Source of the DNA: Arthrobacter sp. FB24
Lineage (GTDB): Bacteria; Actinomycetota; Actinomycetes; Actinomycetales; Micrococcaceae
Assembly (NCBI RefSeq): GCF_000196235.1
Contig: NC_008541.1
Location: 434,001-498,000 of the forward strand
Reading direction: 5' to 3'
DNA length: 64,000 nt
Below are positions 36,838-45,639 of this stretch, piece by piece; position 1 is the first letter of the stretch; each line of letters starts with the position of its first letter. A model generated the notes under the pieces. The model ran no database searches. It saw only the letters and a program-made list of their open reading frames with translations, and was not told the DNA's origin. A program made the translations under genes and the position numbers.

Positions 36838-38607
36838 ATGGACGGCTATGCCGAGCTACGGGCCTTCCGGGCCACGCACACGTACCGCTCGCTGACTGTC
36901 GGCGGCGTCGAATGGAACTACGTCCCGGGGCAGGCACCCCCGGGCGCGAGGGGCGCCGGGCCGGCACTCCTTGTCCTGGGCGGCGGGTTCTCGTTCGGCG
37001 AGTCCGCGTTCCGCACGATCACCGCCTTCGAACCCCGCTTCCGGGTCCTCGCCCCCTCGTACCCCGCGGTGCGGACAATGGCAGAACTCCTGACCGGGCT
37101 CGCAGCCATTCTCGACGCCGAGGGTATCCCGTCCGCGAACGTTTTCGGTCACTCCCTTGGTGCCGGCGTCGCCCACGCCTTTGCCCGCCGTTATCCGCAG
37201 CGGGTGGACAGGCTCGTCCTTTCCGGGTTCGGCCTCTACACCCGCGGTCACACACGTCTGGTGAGCGCCTTTGTCCGTCTGTTCTCAGTGTTGCCCAAGG
37301 CCGCCCTCGCCGCTTTTTACCGTCCCAGGATTGCTCGGCTTCTCGAAGGGGCCGAAGAGGACGAGCGTGCTTTCCTCAGCGCCTACACGGAAGACCTCTT
37401 CGCAGCACACACCAAGGAATCGGCCCTGGCACGGCTGGCAGTGCTCCTTGACCTGGCGGCGCATCCGGACCTTTATTCCGCAGCATCGGCCTTCGAGCGA
37501 CCGGCGGACGTGCTGCTGATTGCTGCGTCTGACGACCGCGGGTTCACACCGCGCGAACGCGAAGCCTTGCTGGCCACCTATCCCGGCGCCAGGGCCCACG
37601 TTTTCGGGCGAGGCGGCCACTGGGCGGCGGTCACCCACCCGACAGAGTACGATGCCGTCGTCGGCCGCTTCCTCGAAGGCCGTCCGCCGCCCCCGGGGAG
37701 GAGCGAACGCGCTCCCGCGCAGCCGCCCCGCCGCGCGCCCCGCCGCGGCGGGGAAGAACGGCTTAACGCTTCGGCCCTGGACGCCAAACTAGCCGCTTTC
37801 CGTGCCGGTCACCGGTACCGTACCGTCGACGTCGGCGGCGTGCGCTGGCGCTACCTCGCCGGCGGTTCGGGCGAGCAGGTGTTGCTCCTCCCCTCCGGCG
37901 GGACCCGGGTGCCGGACATGTATCTGCTGCTGATCGAAGCGCTGGAACGGGACTTCCGTGTCCTTGCGCCGGCTTATCCCGCCGGCGCCGGAATCGCCGG
38001 GCTTGCGGACGGACTGGCCGCGATCCTCGACGCCGAGGGGGTCAAAGAGGCGGATGTGCTGGGTTCGTCGTTCGGCGGGTTCGTGGCGCAGGTCTTTGCC
38101 CGCCGGCATCCCGAACGCGTGCGCCGACTCGTGCTGGCGAACACCGGGGGCCCGGCCGCGGCCCCGCTCCCGGGGCTGCCGCTCCTTATCCGCTGCCTCG
38201 CCGTCCTTCCGGAAGACGCTGTGCGTTTCTTGACCGGCTGGAATTGGCGCCGCTGGTTTGTAACGGGCGCGAACGGCGACTCGAAGTTCTGGGACGCACT
38301 GCTGGGGGACATTCTCAGCCGGCTGGGCAAGGCGGATCTGCTGTCCGCATTGCGCGAAATGAACGACTTCGCGCATCTGCCGGCCGAAGCGGTGCAGGGG
38401 GTGCCCGCCGCCGCCACACCGCCGGCACCGGTGCTGCTGATCGAATCCGAGCGGGACGAAGCATTCTCACCCCGGGCGCGGGCGGCTCTCCGCGCGCTCT
38501 ATCCAGCGGCTGAGGTCCGGCTTTTCGCGGGTGCGGGCCACGGGGTAATGGCAACGCGGACGGCGGAGTATGTCGAGACAGTACGGGAATTCCTCCGCAT
38601 GCCCTGA
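36838..38607 (+). CDS. Tandem two-domain alpha/beta-hydrolase fusion
   Basis: 589 residues from ATG 36838 (GCGGGAGGATGC before it). Two complete alpha/beta-hydrolase domains lie in tandem. Domain 1 (about 1-285) has nucleophile elbow GHSLGAG and His in GRGGHWAAV; domain 2 (about 315-589) has GSSFGGF and GAGHGVM. Both begin HxYR(S/T)(L/V)xVGGVxW and contain LDAEG, so they arose by duplication. An arginine/proline linker (about 286-312) joins them. Substrate unknown. Confidence 0.82.
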   Translation: MDGYAELRAFRATHTYRSLTVGGVEWNYVPGQAPPGARGAGPALLVLGGGFSFGESAFRTITAFEPRFRVLAPSYPAVRTMAELLTGLAAILDAEGIPSANVFGHSLGAGVAHAFARRYPQRVDRLVLSGFGLYTRGHTRLVSAFVRLFSVLPKAALAAFYRPRIARLLEGAEEDERAFLSAYTEDLFAAHTKESALARLAVLLDLAAHPDLYSAASAFERPADVLLIAASDDRGFTPREREALLATYPGARAHVFGRGGHWAAVTHPTEYDAVVGRFLEGRPPPPGRSERAPAQPPRRAPRRGGEERLNASALDAKLAAFRAGHRYRTVDVGGVRWRYLAGGSGEQVLLLPSGGTRVPDMYLLLIEALERDFRVLAPAYPAGAGIAGLADGLAAILDAEGVKEADVLGSSFGGFVAQVFARRHPERVRRLVLANTGGPAAAPLPGLPLLIRCLAVLPEDAVRFLTGWNWRRWFVTGANGDSKFWDALLGDILSRLGKADLLSALREMNDFAHLPAEAVQGVPAAATPPAPVLLIESERDEAFSPRARAALRALYPAAEVRLFAGAGHGVMATRTAEYVETVREFLRMP

Positions 38608-38642
38608 CCTTCGCGGTCCGCTACCGCTCAGCTACCGCCGGC

Positions 38643-39002
38643 TCAGCGAATCTCCTCCACGACGCTGGTCCCCGTTTCCGGCCGGGACTCCCAGGCCCAC
38701 GATTCGTGGAAGCGCACCCGCCCGTCGTCGAGCACTTCAATACGCGACTCGCACACGCCGTTGGCCGTCAGCCTGTCCGTACTGACATGTGAGTAGCGGA
38801 AATTCAGCGTGTCTGCCGTGCGCGTTCCCACCAGATAGCCGCGGAGTATTGCGCCGCCGGAGTATTCAGCCCAGACAATGTCATCGTCCTGGTGGTAGTG
38901 AAACCGGGTTGCTGCACCAACCTCGCCGGTGCCGGAGTTGGTAACACCCGCGAAGATCTTTCCGTCGATGGGAACGGTCTCGGGTGCGGTAAGTGCGCTC
39001 AT
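38643..39002 (-). CDS. Small conserved protein (lipocalin-like beta fold)
   Basis: 119 residues. Alternating strands (IFAGVTNSGTGEVGAATRFH, DIVWAEYSGGAILRGYLVG, LNFRYSHV, CESRIEVLDDGRVRFHESW) match a small family that databases often mislabel as N-acetylglutamate synthase. I would treat the function as unknown. GAGGG precedes ATG 39002. Confidence 0.72.
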   Translation of the reverse strand: MSALTAPETVPIDGKIFAGVTNSGTGEVGAATRFHYHQDDDIVWAEYSGGAILRGYLVGTRTADTLNFRYSHVSTDRLTANGVCESRIEVLDDGRVRFHESWAWESRPETGTSVVEEIR

Positions 39003-39191
39003 CCCTCAAGCCAACACACTCTCCTCCATGCTTTCAATCTATGTCACACCGGGGGTCTTGCCGTAAGGCCCGGGGGCGCCTCGATCGAGGTGCTCCGGAC
39101 GGCCCCGCACCCGCTGAGGGTTGGCCCTTGTCATGGGCAGCTCCATGCCCCATTCTTGGCCTAAAAGGGGGTGCAGCGGAAGGGGAATCGA

Positions 39192-39776
39192 ATGTCCAGC
39201 GTGGACTTGGAAGGAGCCAGGCGGCCGGCGGCTGCGGCCATTGCCTCGGCTGGCGTCTGGCTGATCGGCATCAGCCCGGTGCCTGGCGTGTACCTCGAGC
39301 AGGACCCCGGTCTACGGCTCGAGATGCTCCGCAGAGGGAAGCGCTCATGGGTCGTCGGGCAGCACATCGCCGCGGCAGGCACCGCGGCCGTGCCTGTTGC
39401 CTTCGTGCGGGTGGCCCTTGCCCTTCCGCCCGGAAGGACAAGGGCCTTTGCGGCCGCCGCTGCCGTCGCGCTCGCCGCAGGGGCGCCGTTGTTCGTGTCC
39501 CAGCTTGCCTTGCGCGCCTCGGATCTTGAGCGCTTCGCCGCGCGCGGCCTTGCCGGATGGCCGTTCCTTGCCTACTCGTGGCTGCACGTGATCGCACTGG
39601 GTTCACTTTCCGGTGCCCTGGCTTCCCTGCCCAACAGGGGGAGGGAAGCCGCCGCCGTCGGCCTCGCCGCACTCGGCTCCGGCGCCGTCCTGGCGAGGAC
39701 CGGTGACATCCCGCCCTTCGTGTTCTACGTTTCGGAACAGCTCGCTGCCGCGAGCCTCCTGCGCCGGGTTGATTAG
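39192..39776 (+). CDS. Hypothetical multi-pass membrane protein
   Basis: 194 residues from ATG 39192 (GGAAGGGGAATCGA upstream). About five hydrophobic segments; charged loop LEQDPGLRLEMLRRGKRSW after the first. No family recognised. Confidence 0.65.
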   Translation: MSSVDLEGARRPAAAAIASAGVWLIGISPVPGVYLEQDPGLRLEMLRRGKRSWVVGQHIAAAGTAAVPVAFVRVALALPPGRTRAFAAAAAVALAAGAPLFVSQLALRASDLERFAARGLAGWPFLAYSWLHVIALGSLSGALASLPNRGREAAAVGLAALGSGAVLARTGDIPPFVFYVSEQLAAASLLRRVD

Positions 39777-39855
39777 AGCATCCCGGTCATCCGGCCGGGA
39801 GGAGCCCTGTGCTTTGAAGCCAGGCGCCCTCACGTTCCAGATGCGCTGGCCGGGA

Positions 39856-39981
39856 TCACGACGACGCTGCGCCGTTCGCTGGAGGTCCGTGGGTGAACAC
39901 GATCGCGTCGACTCCGTCGACGGCCGGGCCGATGCTTCCGGTTGCGCCGACGATCAGCACGGTGGAGGGACGGTCGTTCAT
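39856..39981 (-). pseudogene. Remnant of an NAD(P)-binding (SDR/NmrA-like) protein
   Basis: 41 codons. NDRPSTVLIVGATGSIG is a textbook Rossmann start; it then jumps directly to PAVDGVDAIVFTHG, which in full-length relatives lies about 50 residues further on, and stops soon after. The internal part and the C-terminus are lost. The start has a strong AAGGAG site and overlaps the XRE stop (ATGA), so it was once the second gene of that operon. Confidence 0.7.
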
Positions 39982-40859
39982 TTATTCTCCTTCACGGCGG
40001 CCTTTGCGGTGTTCCGCTGGGTGGCGGCCCAGCTGGCGAGGACTTTGAGCGCGTCCTCGGAGGGTGTCCCTGGGTCTGCTGTGTAGACGTTGATGCGCAG
40101 TCCCGGGTCTGCGGGCAGTTCAAATGCTTCGAAACTCAAGTCAAGATCCCCCACGACCGGGTGGTGGAGCCGCTTCCGGCCGGCGCGGTGGTACTTCACG
40201 TCGTGCCGTGCCCAGCGGGTGCGGAACTCCTCGCTTCGGGTTGAGAGTTCACCGATCAGGTCCGTGAGGTCCTTGTCGTAAGGGTTTTTCCCGGCGGTGG
40301 ACCGCAGGACAGCGACGATGTCATCTGCCGCGCGTTCCCAATCGGCGAAGAAGTCCCGCGCCTTCGGGTTCAGGAAGGTGAACCGTGCGCTGTTCGGCGG
40401 GGCGGTCTTTTCGGCCATCAGGTCCAGATAGAGCGCAGAGCCCAGCTCGTTGGCGGCGAGGACATCCCCGCGGTCGTTGCGGACCCAAGCCGGTGCGGCC
40501 GTGATTGCATCAATGACGCGTTGCACGCTCGGCCGTACTGTCTGCGGGCTACGCTTGCGCCGTACACGGGGAGCGGCCGTGGCGGCGCGGGCAAGGTCAA
40601 ACAGGTGGGCCGTTTCGGCATCGTCGAGCTTAAGAGCGCGCGCGAGCGCTTCGAGGACGCTGTCTGAGGCGCCGGAAAGGTTGCCTCGCTCAAGGCGGAT
40701 GTAGTAATCGATGCTCATCCCGGCGAGCATGGCGACTTCCTCGCGGCGCAGGCCACTAACGCGCCGGTTGCCACCGTAGACGGGCAGCCCGGCCTCATCT
40801 GGCGTAATCCTTGCGCGGCGGGAGGTCAGGAACTTCCGCACGTCGTCACTGTGTGTCAT
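39978..40859 (-). CDS. XRE-family regulator with MmyB-like ligand domain
   Basis: 293 residues from ATG 40859 (GTG 40868 is the alternative). The helix-turn-helix is VSGLRREEVAMLAGMSIDYY IRLERG; the C-terminal half (AWVRNDRGDVLAANELGSAL, HHPVVGDLDLSFEAFELPAD) is the MmyB ligand-binding domain. Relatives usually control a neighbouring oxidoreductase; here that neighbour is the broken gene at 39856. Confidence 0.87.
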   Translation of the reverse strand: MTHSDDVRKFLTSRRARITPDEAGLPVYGGNRRVSGLRREEVAMLAGMSIDYYIRLERGNLSGASDSVLEALARALKLDDAETAHLFDLARAATAAPRVRRKRSPQTVRPSVQRVIDAITAAPAWVRNDRGDVLAANELGSALYLDLMAEKTAPPNSARFTFLNPKARDFFADWERAADDIVAVLRSTAGKNPYDKDLTDLIGELSTRSEEFRTRWARHDVKYHRAGRKRLHHPVVGDLDLSFEAFELPADPGLRINVYTADPGTPSEDALKVLASWAATQRNTAKAAVKENK

Positions 40860-41145
40860 GGTTTTCACGCTACGCCCTCGCCCCGGGACGAGGGAGGGAC
40901 TGGCGTTACCCGGACCGGCCGTGAATCCCCGCCATATGGAAATGACGGTGGCGTTGAAAAGATGAAGCGTGAACCCGCAACGCTCCCCACCCGGCCTGAT
41001 AGCCGGTCTGGCACGGCCGTAGTTGACGCGTGCAAGACAGTGACTCTCGCGGAGACGGTGAAAGAGCTGTCAACCGATTGACCGGAGGCGTACTCTGGAC
41101 GGAATTCACCTCAAGACAAACCGGAACGGAAGGGCACACACCGGT

Positions 41146-41505
41146 ATGAGCCTTAAAGACGAGTGGGACCGTCTCGATTCCGAGACCCGGACCTGGCTTC
41201 TGGAAAATCCCGGATGCCTGGTGGTGCCCCGTACTGTGTCGGCCAAAATCAGCCAAGGCGCCCATGAGGCCATCGAGCAGGATCAACACGGGCAGATTGT
41301 ACTTTCGCGAGACGACCACGATTTCATCCGAGGGAAGGCAGAAGCCGCCGGTACAATCCGCGTCCCGGCGACGGAATATCAGTTTTTCGACACAGCAGCT
41401 GTGCCCGTTGTCAGGAGAGCACCGTCCGGAAGGCATGCCGCAATTTCACCGAATGAAGTTCAGAAGGACCAGCCAGGTGCGGGCATGGAAGAACGCGGTG
41501 ACTAA
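41146..41505 (+). CDS. Hypothetical protein
   Basis: 119 residues, acidic N-terminus (MSLKDEWDRLDSETRTWLLE) and a central compact region; the last 35 residues look disordered. GGAAGGG lies 13 bp upstream. No family recognised, no membrane segment. Confidence 0.6.
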   Translation: MSLKDEWDRLDSETRTWLLENPGCLVVPRTVSAKISQGAHEAIEQDQHGQIVLSRDDHDFIRGKAEAAGTIRVPATEYQFFDTAAVPVVRRAPSGRHAAISPNEVQKDQPGAGMEERGD

Positions 41506-41592
41506 CCGGGGCCGGGCCGAACTGTCCTGCCCTTCGGCCATCCGAGGCAGCCAGGTGTCGTCACGGCCACGGAACGGGCGGGTTTCAGGGCT

Positions 41593-42588
41593 TCAGCGCC
41601 AGAACTCGGTGAGCTGCTTGGCGAGGGCTTTGCCTTGGTCGTAACCAGCTCGAGCAGCGGGCGGACGCAGCGATAGGTCCATCGCGTTGGCGCCGAACAT
41701 GTGTGCGGAGCGGCTATCCGGGAAGATAGTTTCGACTTTGCTGCCGCGGGCGCGTAACTCGTCCACCTGCGCTGCCAGATGCAGGCCCCACTTCAGCGGT
41801 GCCCGTGATCTGCCGCTAAATGGCGACAGCACCAGCACTCGACGGTATCCGGTTGCCAGATCGGCATTCTCGCTGGATCGGCGGTAGCCGCCGTCGATGT
41901 ATCGGTTGTCTCCGATCCTGTAGGCGAAGCCACTGGCGCAGCTGGCGGCCACGGCGTCCGCCAGGTCCACCCCGCTGTGGCGGTCGAACACGACCGGTTC
42001 ACCGGTATGGGCGTCGACCGCAGTGATGAGCATCGTTCGTTGAGGCCAGTGCTGGCTGGGCAGCCGCGCGGCGACGGTAGCGCGCCACTGTGTTCGCCGG
42101 GAATCGTCCGACGCCGCATCCATGCCGAGTGCGGCTGCGCCCAGTCTTCGGCGCATATCGGCCGCATCCTCCGCCGCGGCGATGATCTCGCCCGTCCTCC
42201 GCATCTGGTCGGCCACCGGCCCAATGGGAACGCGTCCACCGTCGGACCTGGCCGGATCAGTCCGTTGCTGGGGCGCAGCAGCAAGAACGGCGGCGAGTAG
42301 CTCGGCAGGGGTCGCACCAGCTATCTGGGCCGCCGCCGTCGAGCCTGCTGACGTCCCAATGGTGAGGTCGGCTGTGGTGACGTCCAGCCCCGCGCTGAAC
42401 AGGCCAGCGACGACGCCGATCAGCCACGCGTTGCCTGTCGATCCGCCGCCACCCAGGACCAGCGCTCGCTCACCCGCGGCGCCCATCCGTATTGCGGCGT
42501 CAACCTGCGGCTGATCCTGGCCGGATAACGGCCGTTCGGAGGCCGTCGTCGAGGTGAAGTGGGGAGTTGAAACAGGTGTTGTGTTCAT
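41593..42588 (-). CDS. Patatin-like phospholipase
   Basis: 331 residues. The patatin features are the oxyanion loop LVLGGGGSTGNAW, the serine elbow IGTSAGS and the catalytic Asp in YIDGGYRRS. It hydrolyses acyl esters of lipids; cytoplasmic by absence of a signal. GAAAGGCGACTCCC precedes ATG 42588. A 17-codon leader ORF lies just upstream. Confidence 0.87.
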   Translation of the reverse strand: MNTTPVSTPHFTSTTASERPLSGQDQPQVDAAIRMGAAGERALVLGGGGSTGNAWLIGVVAGLFSAGLDVTTADLTIGTSAGSTAAAQIAGATPAELLAAVLAAAPQQRTDPARSDGGRVPIGPVADQMRRTGEIIAAAEDAADMRRRLGAAALGMDAASDDSRRTQWRATVAARLPSQHWPQRTMLITAVDAHTGEPVVFDRHSGVDLADAVAASCASGFAYRIGDNRYIDGGYRRSSENADLATGYRRVLVLSPFSGRSRAPLKWGLHLAAQVDELRARGSKVETIFPDSRSAHMFGANAMDLSLRPPAARAGYDQGKALAKQLTEFWR

Positions 42589-42639
42589 GGGAGTCGCCTT
42601 TCGCGAATTGCCTGTCTGGCGCCCCCGGCGACGACTGCC

Positions 42640-42693
42640 TCAGTCGCGCGGTCGTGGACTGAAGGGGAGCGCCCACTTGGGTACTGCGTTCAT
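42640..42693 (-). CDS. Possible 17-residue leader peptide upstream of the patatin gene
   Basis: ATG 42693 follows an unusually good GCAGGAGGTGAGACCC site; the product is MNAVPKWALPFSPRPRD. The stop lies 51 bp before the patatin start. An inverted repeat GTCCCG-N10-CGGGAC (42744-42765) is further upstream. Size and position fit a translated leader that might regulate the patatin, but could also be an independent small peptide. Confidence 0.4.
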   Translation of the reverse strand: MNAVPKWALPFSPRPRD

Positions 42694-42790
42694 GGGTCTC
42701 ACCTCCTGCCGATTGATCACGATTACCGGAAAGCTATCAGCCTGTCCCGCGGTGCGCAACGGGACCATCTGGGCCGAACGCGAGTGGCGG

Positions 42791-43129
42791 CTAGCTCGCC
42801 GGGTCATACCCGAACTCGCGGAGCTCCTGCGAGCAACGGCAGGCCACCGCGATCTTCCTCGCCCACTCGACCGCGTCCTCGCGCGTCGGCAGCTCCAGCA
42901 CGGTGAACCCGCCCTTGAGCTCAGAGCCCGGATAGATCTCGGGGCTCACCGACCCGTCAGCGGAGACCAGCACGGGATCGACTTCCTCATCGATTCCACC
43001 GCCGAATACGTAGACGCCTGCGGCCTTCGCCTCCTCGATCACGGCGTGGGATTCGGCGGAGACGATCGGGAACTCTTCGGCGGTGAGCACCATGGCTTCG
43101 CTCGGGAAGGAGATAAGGTATTTAGTCAT
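42791..43129 (-). CDS. YCII-family protein
   Basis: 112 residues from ATG 43129. MTKYLISFPSEAMVLTAEEF, FGGGIDEEVDPVLVSADGS and GGFTVLELPTREDAVEWARK are the strand-helix pattern of YCII/DGPF proteins, often found with sigma factors in actinobacteria, though none is adjacent here. Function unknown. Confidence 0.82.
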   Translation of the reverse strand: MTKYLISFPSEAMVLTAEEFPIVSAESHAVIEEAKAAGVYVFGGGIDEEVDPVLVSADGSVSPEIYPGSELKGGFTVLELPTREDAVEWARKIAVACRCSQELREFGYDPAS

Positions 43130-43344
43130 GTCTCGATGGTGCCCCGCAGGAGGGCCGGACAGCAACGGTTATGGATAGTTAACGGCAACCATCTGCATTC
43201 CGAACGCTCCCCGAGCATTCTGCGTAGGAGGCAACCGTGGCGAGCTGATGATCCAGGAGGTACGAGCCGGATGGGCGTCCACCTCTATGCGTCGGCTGGC
43301 GCCGCCCGCCATGGCCAACACAGGCTAATTGGGCCGCTCGGGTG

Positions 43345-43782
43345 TCAGTCTTTCTTCAGTTTCTCGGCAAGCATCACGAGGATTCCGCTGGGACCGCGGA
43401 GGTACGTGAGTTTATATTCGTCGCGGTAGGTCGCCACGCCGCGTAGAGGATGGCAACCGTGCTTCGCAGCTATCTCAAGGGCTTTGTCTATGTCGTCGAC
43501 CGAGAAGGCCACGCGGTGCATGCCTATGTCGTTGGGACGAGTTGGGTTCGACTCGATCGCTTTGGGATGGATGTATTCGAAGAGCTCAAGGTGACCATGA
43601 CCGTCGGGGGTCCGCAGCATCGCAATCTTGGCGTGGTTGCCATCCAGCCCGACGGCAGTATCGGTCCACTCGCCGCTGACCGTGTCGCGCCCGATGACCG
43701 TGAGCCCAAGGTCGGTGAAAAAGGCGATTGTTGCTTCGAGGTCGCGAACGGCGATACCGACGTTCTCAAGTTTGATGGCCAT
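43345..43782 (-). CDS. VOC-family (glyoxalase-like) protein
   Basis: 145 residues. Two beta-alpha-beta-beta-beta modules: NVGIAVRDLEATIAFFTDLG with HLELFEYIHP, and MHRVAFSVDDIDKALEIAAK with GPSGILVMLAEKL. His and Glu metal-ligand positions are partly kept. Could be a dioxygenase, glyoxalase or antibiotic-binding protein. Confidence 0.85.
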   Translation of the reverse strand: MAIKLENVGIAVRDLEATIAFFTDLGLTVIGRDTVSGEWTDTAVGLDGNHAKIAMLRTPDGHGHLELFEYIHPKAIESNPTRPNDIGMHRVAFSVDDIDKALEIAAKHGCHPLRGVATYRDEYKLTYLRGPSGILVMLAEKLKKD

Positions 43783-44208
43783 GCGTTGAAGCTACCAAAG
43801 CGGATTGAATTGCTCCAGAGGCGAGCCTGGACTCGACTTAACATCCTCCCGCCCTGTGGCCGTAGCACTGCGGCTAGTCGAATCCGGCTAAAAATACGTC
43901 AGTTGGGGCTCCCAGTGCGCCCAGTGCCGCTGTTTCCGTGTTCAACCATGTCACCAACCTCAGGAATCTTCCCTTCAACGCGCTGCCGGAAACCCGCGAA
44001 TGAGCCGGCCCACGGTACCAGGCGTTCGCGATAGCCATTGGAATCGCCACCGTCCTCTGGGCGGGTATTACAACGCTGATTTTGGGGAAATCGGCAGTTC
44101 ACGGTCTTTTGATGCCACCCATTCCGCGCGCTCTGGCCGCTTTGGGCTCACAACGCTATCGAAACGCATGTGTCTTGCCTTTCGGCGAACGGACCGTAGA
44201 CTCGGCCC
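43783..44208. other. Gap of 426 bp without a supportable gene
   Basis: No complete gene. On the plus strand about 44029-44210 reads as a hydrophobic stretch (AFAIAIGIATVLWAGITTLI and onward) with no start and a stop just upstream, possibly a relic of a membrane protein. Confidence 0.5.
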
Positions 44209-44745
44209 ATGTCAGGTCGTGGGGGAACGAGACTAGTCCGTAGTGCTGCGGCGACAGTCCTGAGCATGCTGCTGGCGGGTGTCCTGGCAGCCTGCACCTA
44301 TGAGGATTTCGGTGATCCGACGGCCACCGCGGTGCGTAGCACGCGCCCCGCTCCTTCCGTCCCAACGAAGGGTCCGGAGATACTGGATACCGAAACGCGC
44401 AACTACGCCGAACTGGAGAAGAGCCTCGCAGTGGCCCAAGGCTCCGTGCTCCTTGAAGACTCCGGCCCTGCCGACGGACCAGGGGTTGGTTTCAGCAAAA
44501 CCGTAAAGGTGCAGACCGCCGGCCGGTACACCGTCACGGCAGCCTGCGTGGGTATTCCGGATGCGCAAGTGTTCCTCTCCCGCCCCGGGTCAAAGGAGCT
44601 ACTGTCGCTCGATCTTGATTGTTCAGGCGTCTTGTCGCAGGTTGTTGAGTTGCAGGAGGGATACGTCGCCGCAATGCTGATGCGACACGACCCGACGGGT
44701 CCTTGGACAGGGGCCGTCGCCGGAGTAAGAATTACCGACGGATAA
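44209..44745 (+). CDS. Hypothetical lipoprotein
   Basis: 178 residues. Lipobox LLAGVLAACTYED, then a Pro/Thr linker and a beta-rich domain (GFSKTVKVQTAGRYTVTAAC, VFLSRPGSKELLSLDLDCSG) with paired cysteines, like small extracellular beta-sandwich proteins. It marks the start of the accessory island. Confidence 0.72.
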   Translation: MSGRGGTRLVRSAAATVLSMLLAGVLAACTYEDFGDPTATAVRSTRPAPSVPTKGPEILDTETRNYAELEKSLAVAQGSVLLEDSGPADGPGVGFSKTVKVQTAGRYTVTAACVGIPDAQVFLSRPGSKELLSLDLDCSGVLSQVVELQEGYVAAMLMRHDPTGPWTGAVAGVRITDG

Positions 44746-44851
44746 AAAAGCGCTGATTTCCGCGTACCGGGGTCAGAGAGGAGCGACCAGCCCAGGGGAT
44801 TTCTTCCCGGATCTCGAGGCCGCTTGTAGCGGGTTGCAGCCGTTCCGTCCG

Positions 44852-45325
44852 TCACCGCAGCGCGCGTAGGTAACGCCTCTGAAAAATCCACTGTGCAATC
44901 AGGAGGAGCGGGAAGAGTCGCCGCCATGGCTGTCGTGATGCCGCTCGCGTGAGCGACCGAACGGTGAGGTGCACTTCCTCGCCACGACGGTGCACGAAAA
45001 ACGCTTCCTCTCCATCGACGGGGTGCCCAGGCATGGTGCGGTACGAAAACCCGGATCTCCCGGGTTCTTGGACCACGTCGATGACTTGGACTGGTTCGGC
45101 GACGGTGAGGCCACCCAGGCGCGCAGTTACGACGACCCGGTCGCCCGGCGATACAGGGCCCGGGGGGTCTACGAGAAACCCACTCGCGGTTTTTATCTTC
45201 CAGAGGAGCACTTCCTGGGCGACACGCTGCCAAACCACGTCGCCGCTCCCGACGAAAGCCGTCACTTCTGAACGGCGGTAATTGTGGTCGCTGAGAGTCC
45301 ACTGGTCAAGATGCGGGCTCGTCAT
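44852..45325 (-). CDS. DUF1990 family protein
   Basis: 157 residues. YRRSEVTAFVGSGDVVWQRV, VLLWKIKTASGF, PGDRVVV, GFSYRTMPGHPVDGEEAFFV and VRSLTRAA follow the DUF1990 consensus. The upstream small membrane gene overlaps its start by 20 bp. Function unknown. Confidence 0.82.
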   Translation of the reverse strand: MTSPHLDQWTLSDHNYRRSEVTAFVGSGDVVWQRVAQEVLLWKIKTASGFLVDPPGPVSPGDRVVVTARLGGLTVAEPVQVIDVVQEPGRSGFSYRTMPGHPVDGEEAFFVHRRGEEVHLTVRSLTRAASRQPWRRLFPLLLIAQWIFQRRYLRALR

Positions 45326-45470
45326 GCGTCACCTCTTGGCCATCCTGAGTAGCATCAGCCTTCCAGCTTTGCCGGGCAGCAATGATTCCGTCGCGCGTCG
45401 CCGCACGGATAACCCCATAGAGGACATAAAAGAAAATGGCCATAAATACGGCAGCTACGACAATATCCAT
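45306..45470 (-). CDS. Small single-helix membrane protein
   Basis: 54 residues from ATG 45470 (GGGGGAAGAACT upstream). One helix (IVVAAVFMAIFFYVLYGVI) then an acidic tail. It overlaps the DUF1990 start by 20 bp. One of many small membrane proteins in this island; see findings. Note that it lies in the same frame as the decayed DM13 gene upstream. Confidence 0.6.
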   Translation of the reverse strand: MDIVVAAVFMAIFFYVLYGVIRAATRDGIIAARQSWKADATQDGQEVTHDEPAS

Positions 45471-45558
45471 AGTTCTTCCCCCAAAGATTCGCTTGTCCGA
45501 GGACATCGCAAGCCTACTGCAGGTGCAAATGCTCACCTTCAGCGAGTCATGGAACGAG

Positions 45559-45637
45559 AACCCTGACCGACCGAAAAATGCGCCCTTCAGCACATATCGC
45601 CCATAGCGGCCAAGAATGGGCGGTCGGAGGATTGAAA
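45559..45637 (+). repeat. Island repeat copy 1
   Basis: Begins AACCCTGACCGACCGAAAAA and has a second CCAAGAATGG-type unit about 40 bp further. One of five same-strand copies (45559, 47398, 48179, 55231, 56292). It lies 89 bp upstream of the minus-strand gene at 45470. Confidence 0.7.
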
Positions 45638-45639
45638 TG

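Noticed and set aside
44000..44236. 78-codon ORF in the 43783-44208 gap
   Set aside because: Another frame of the same stretch looks more protein-like (hydrophobic) but also lacks a start; neither is a supportable gene.
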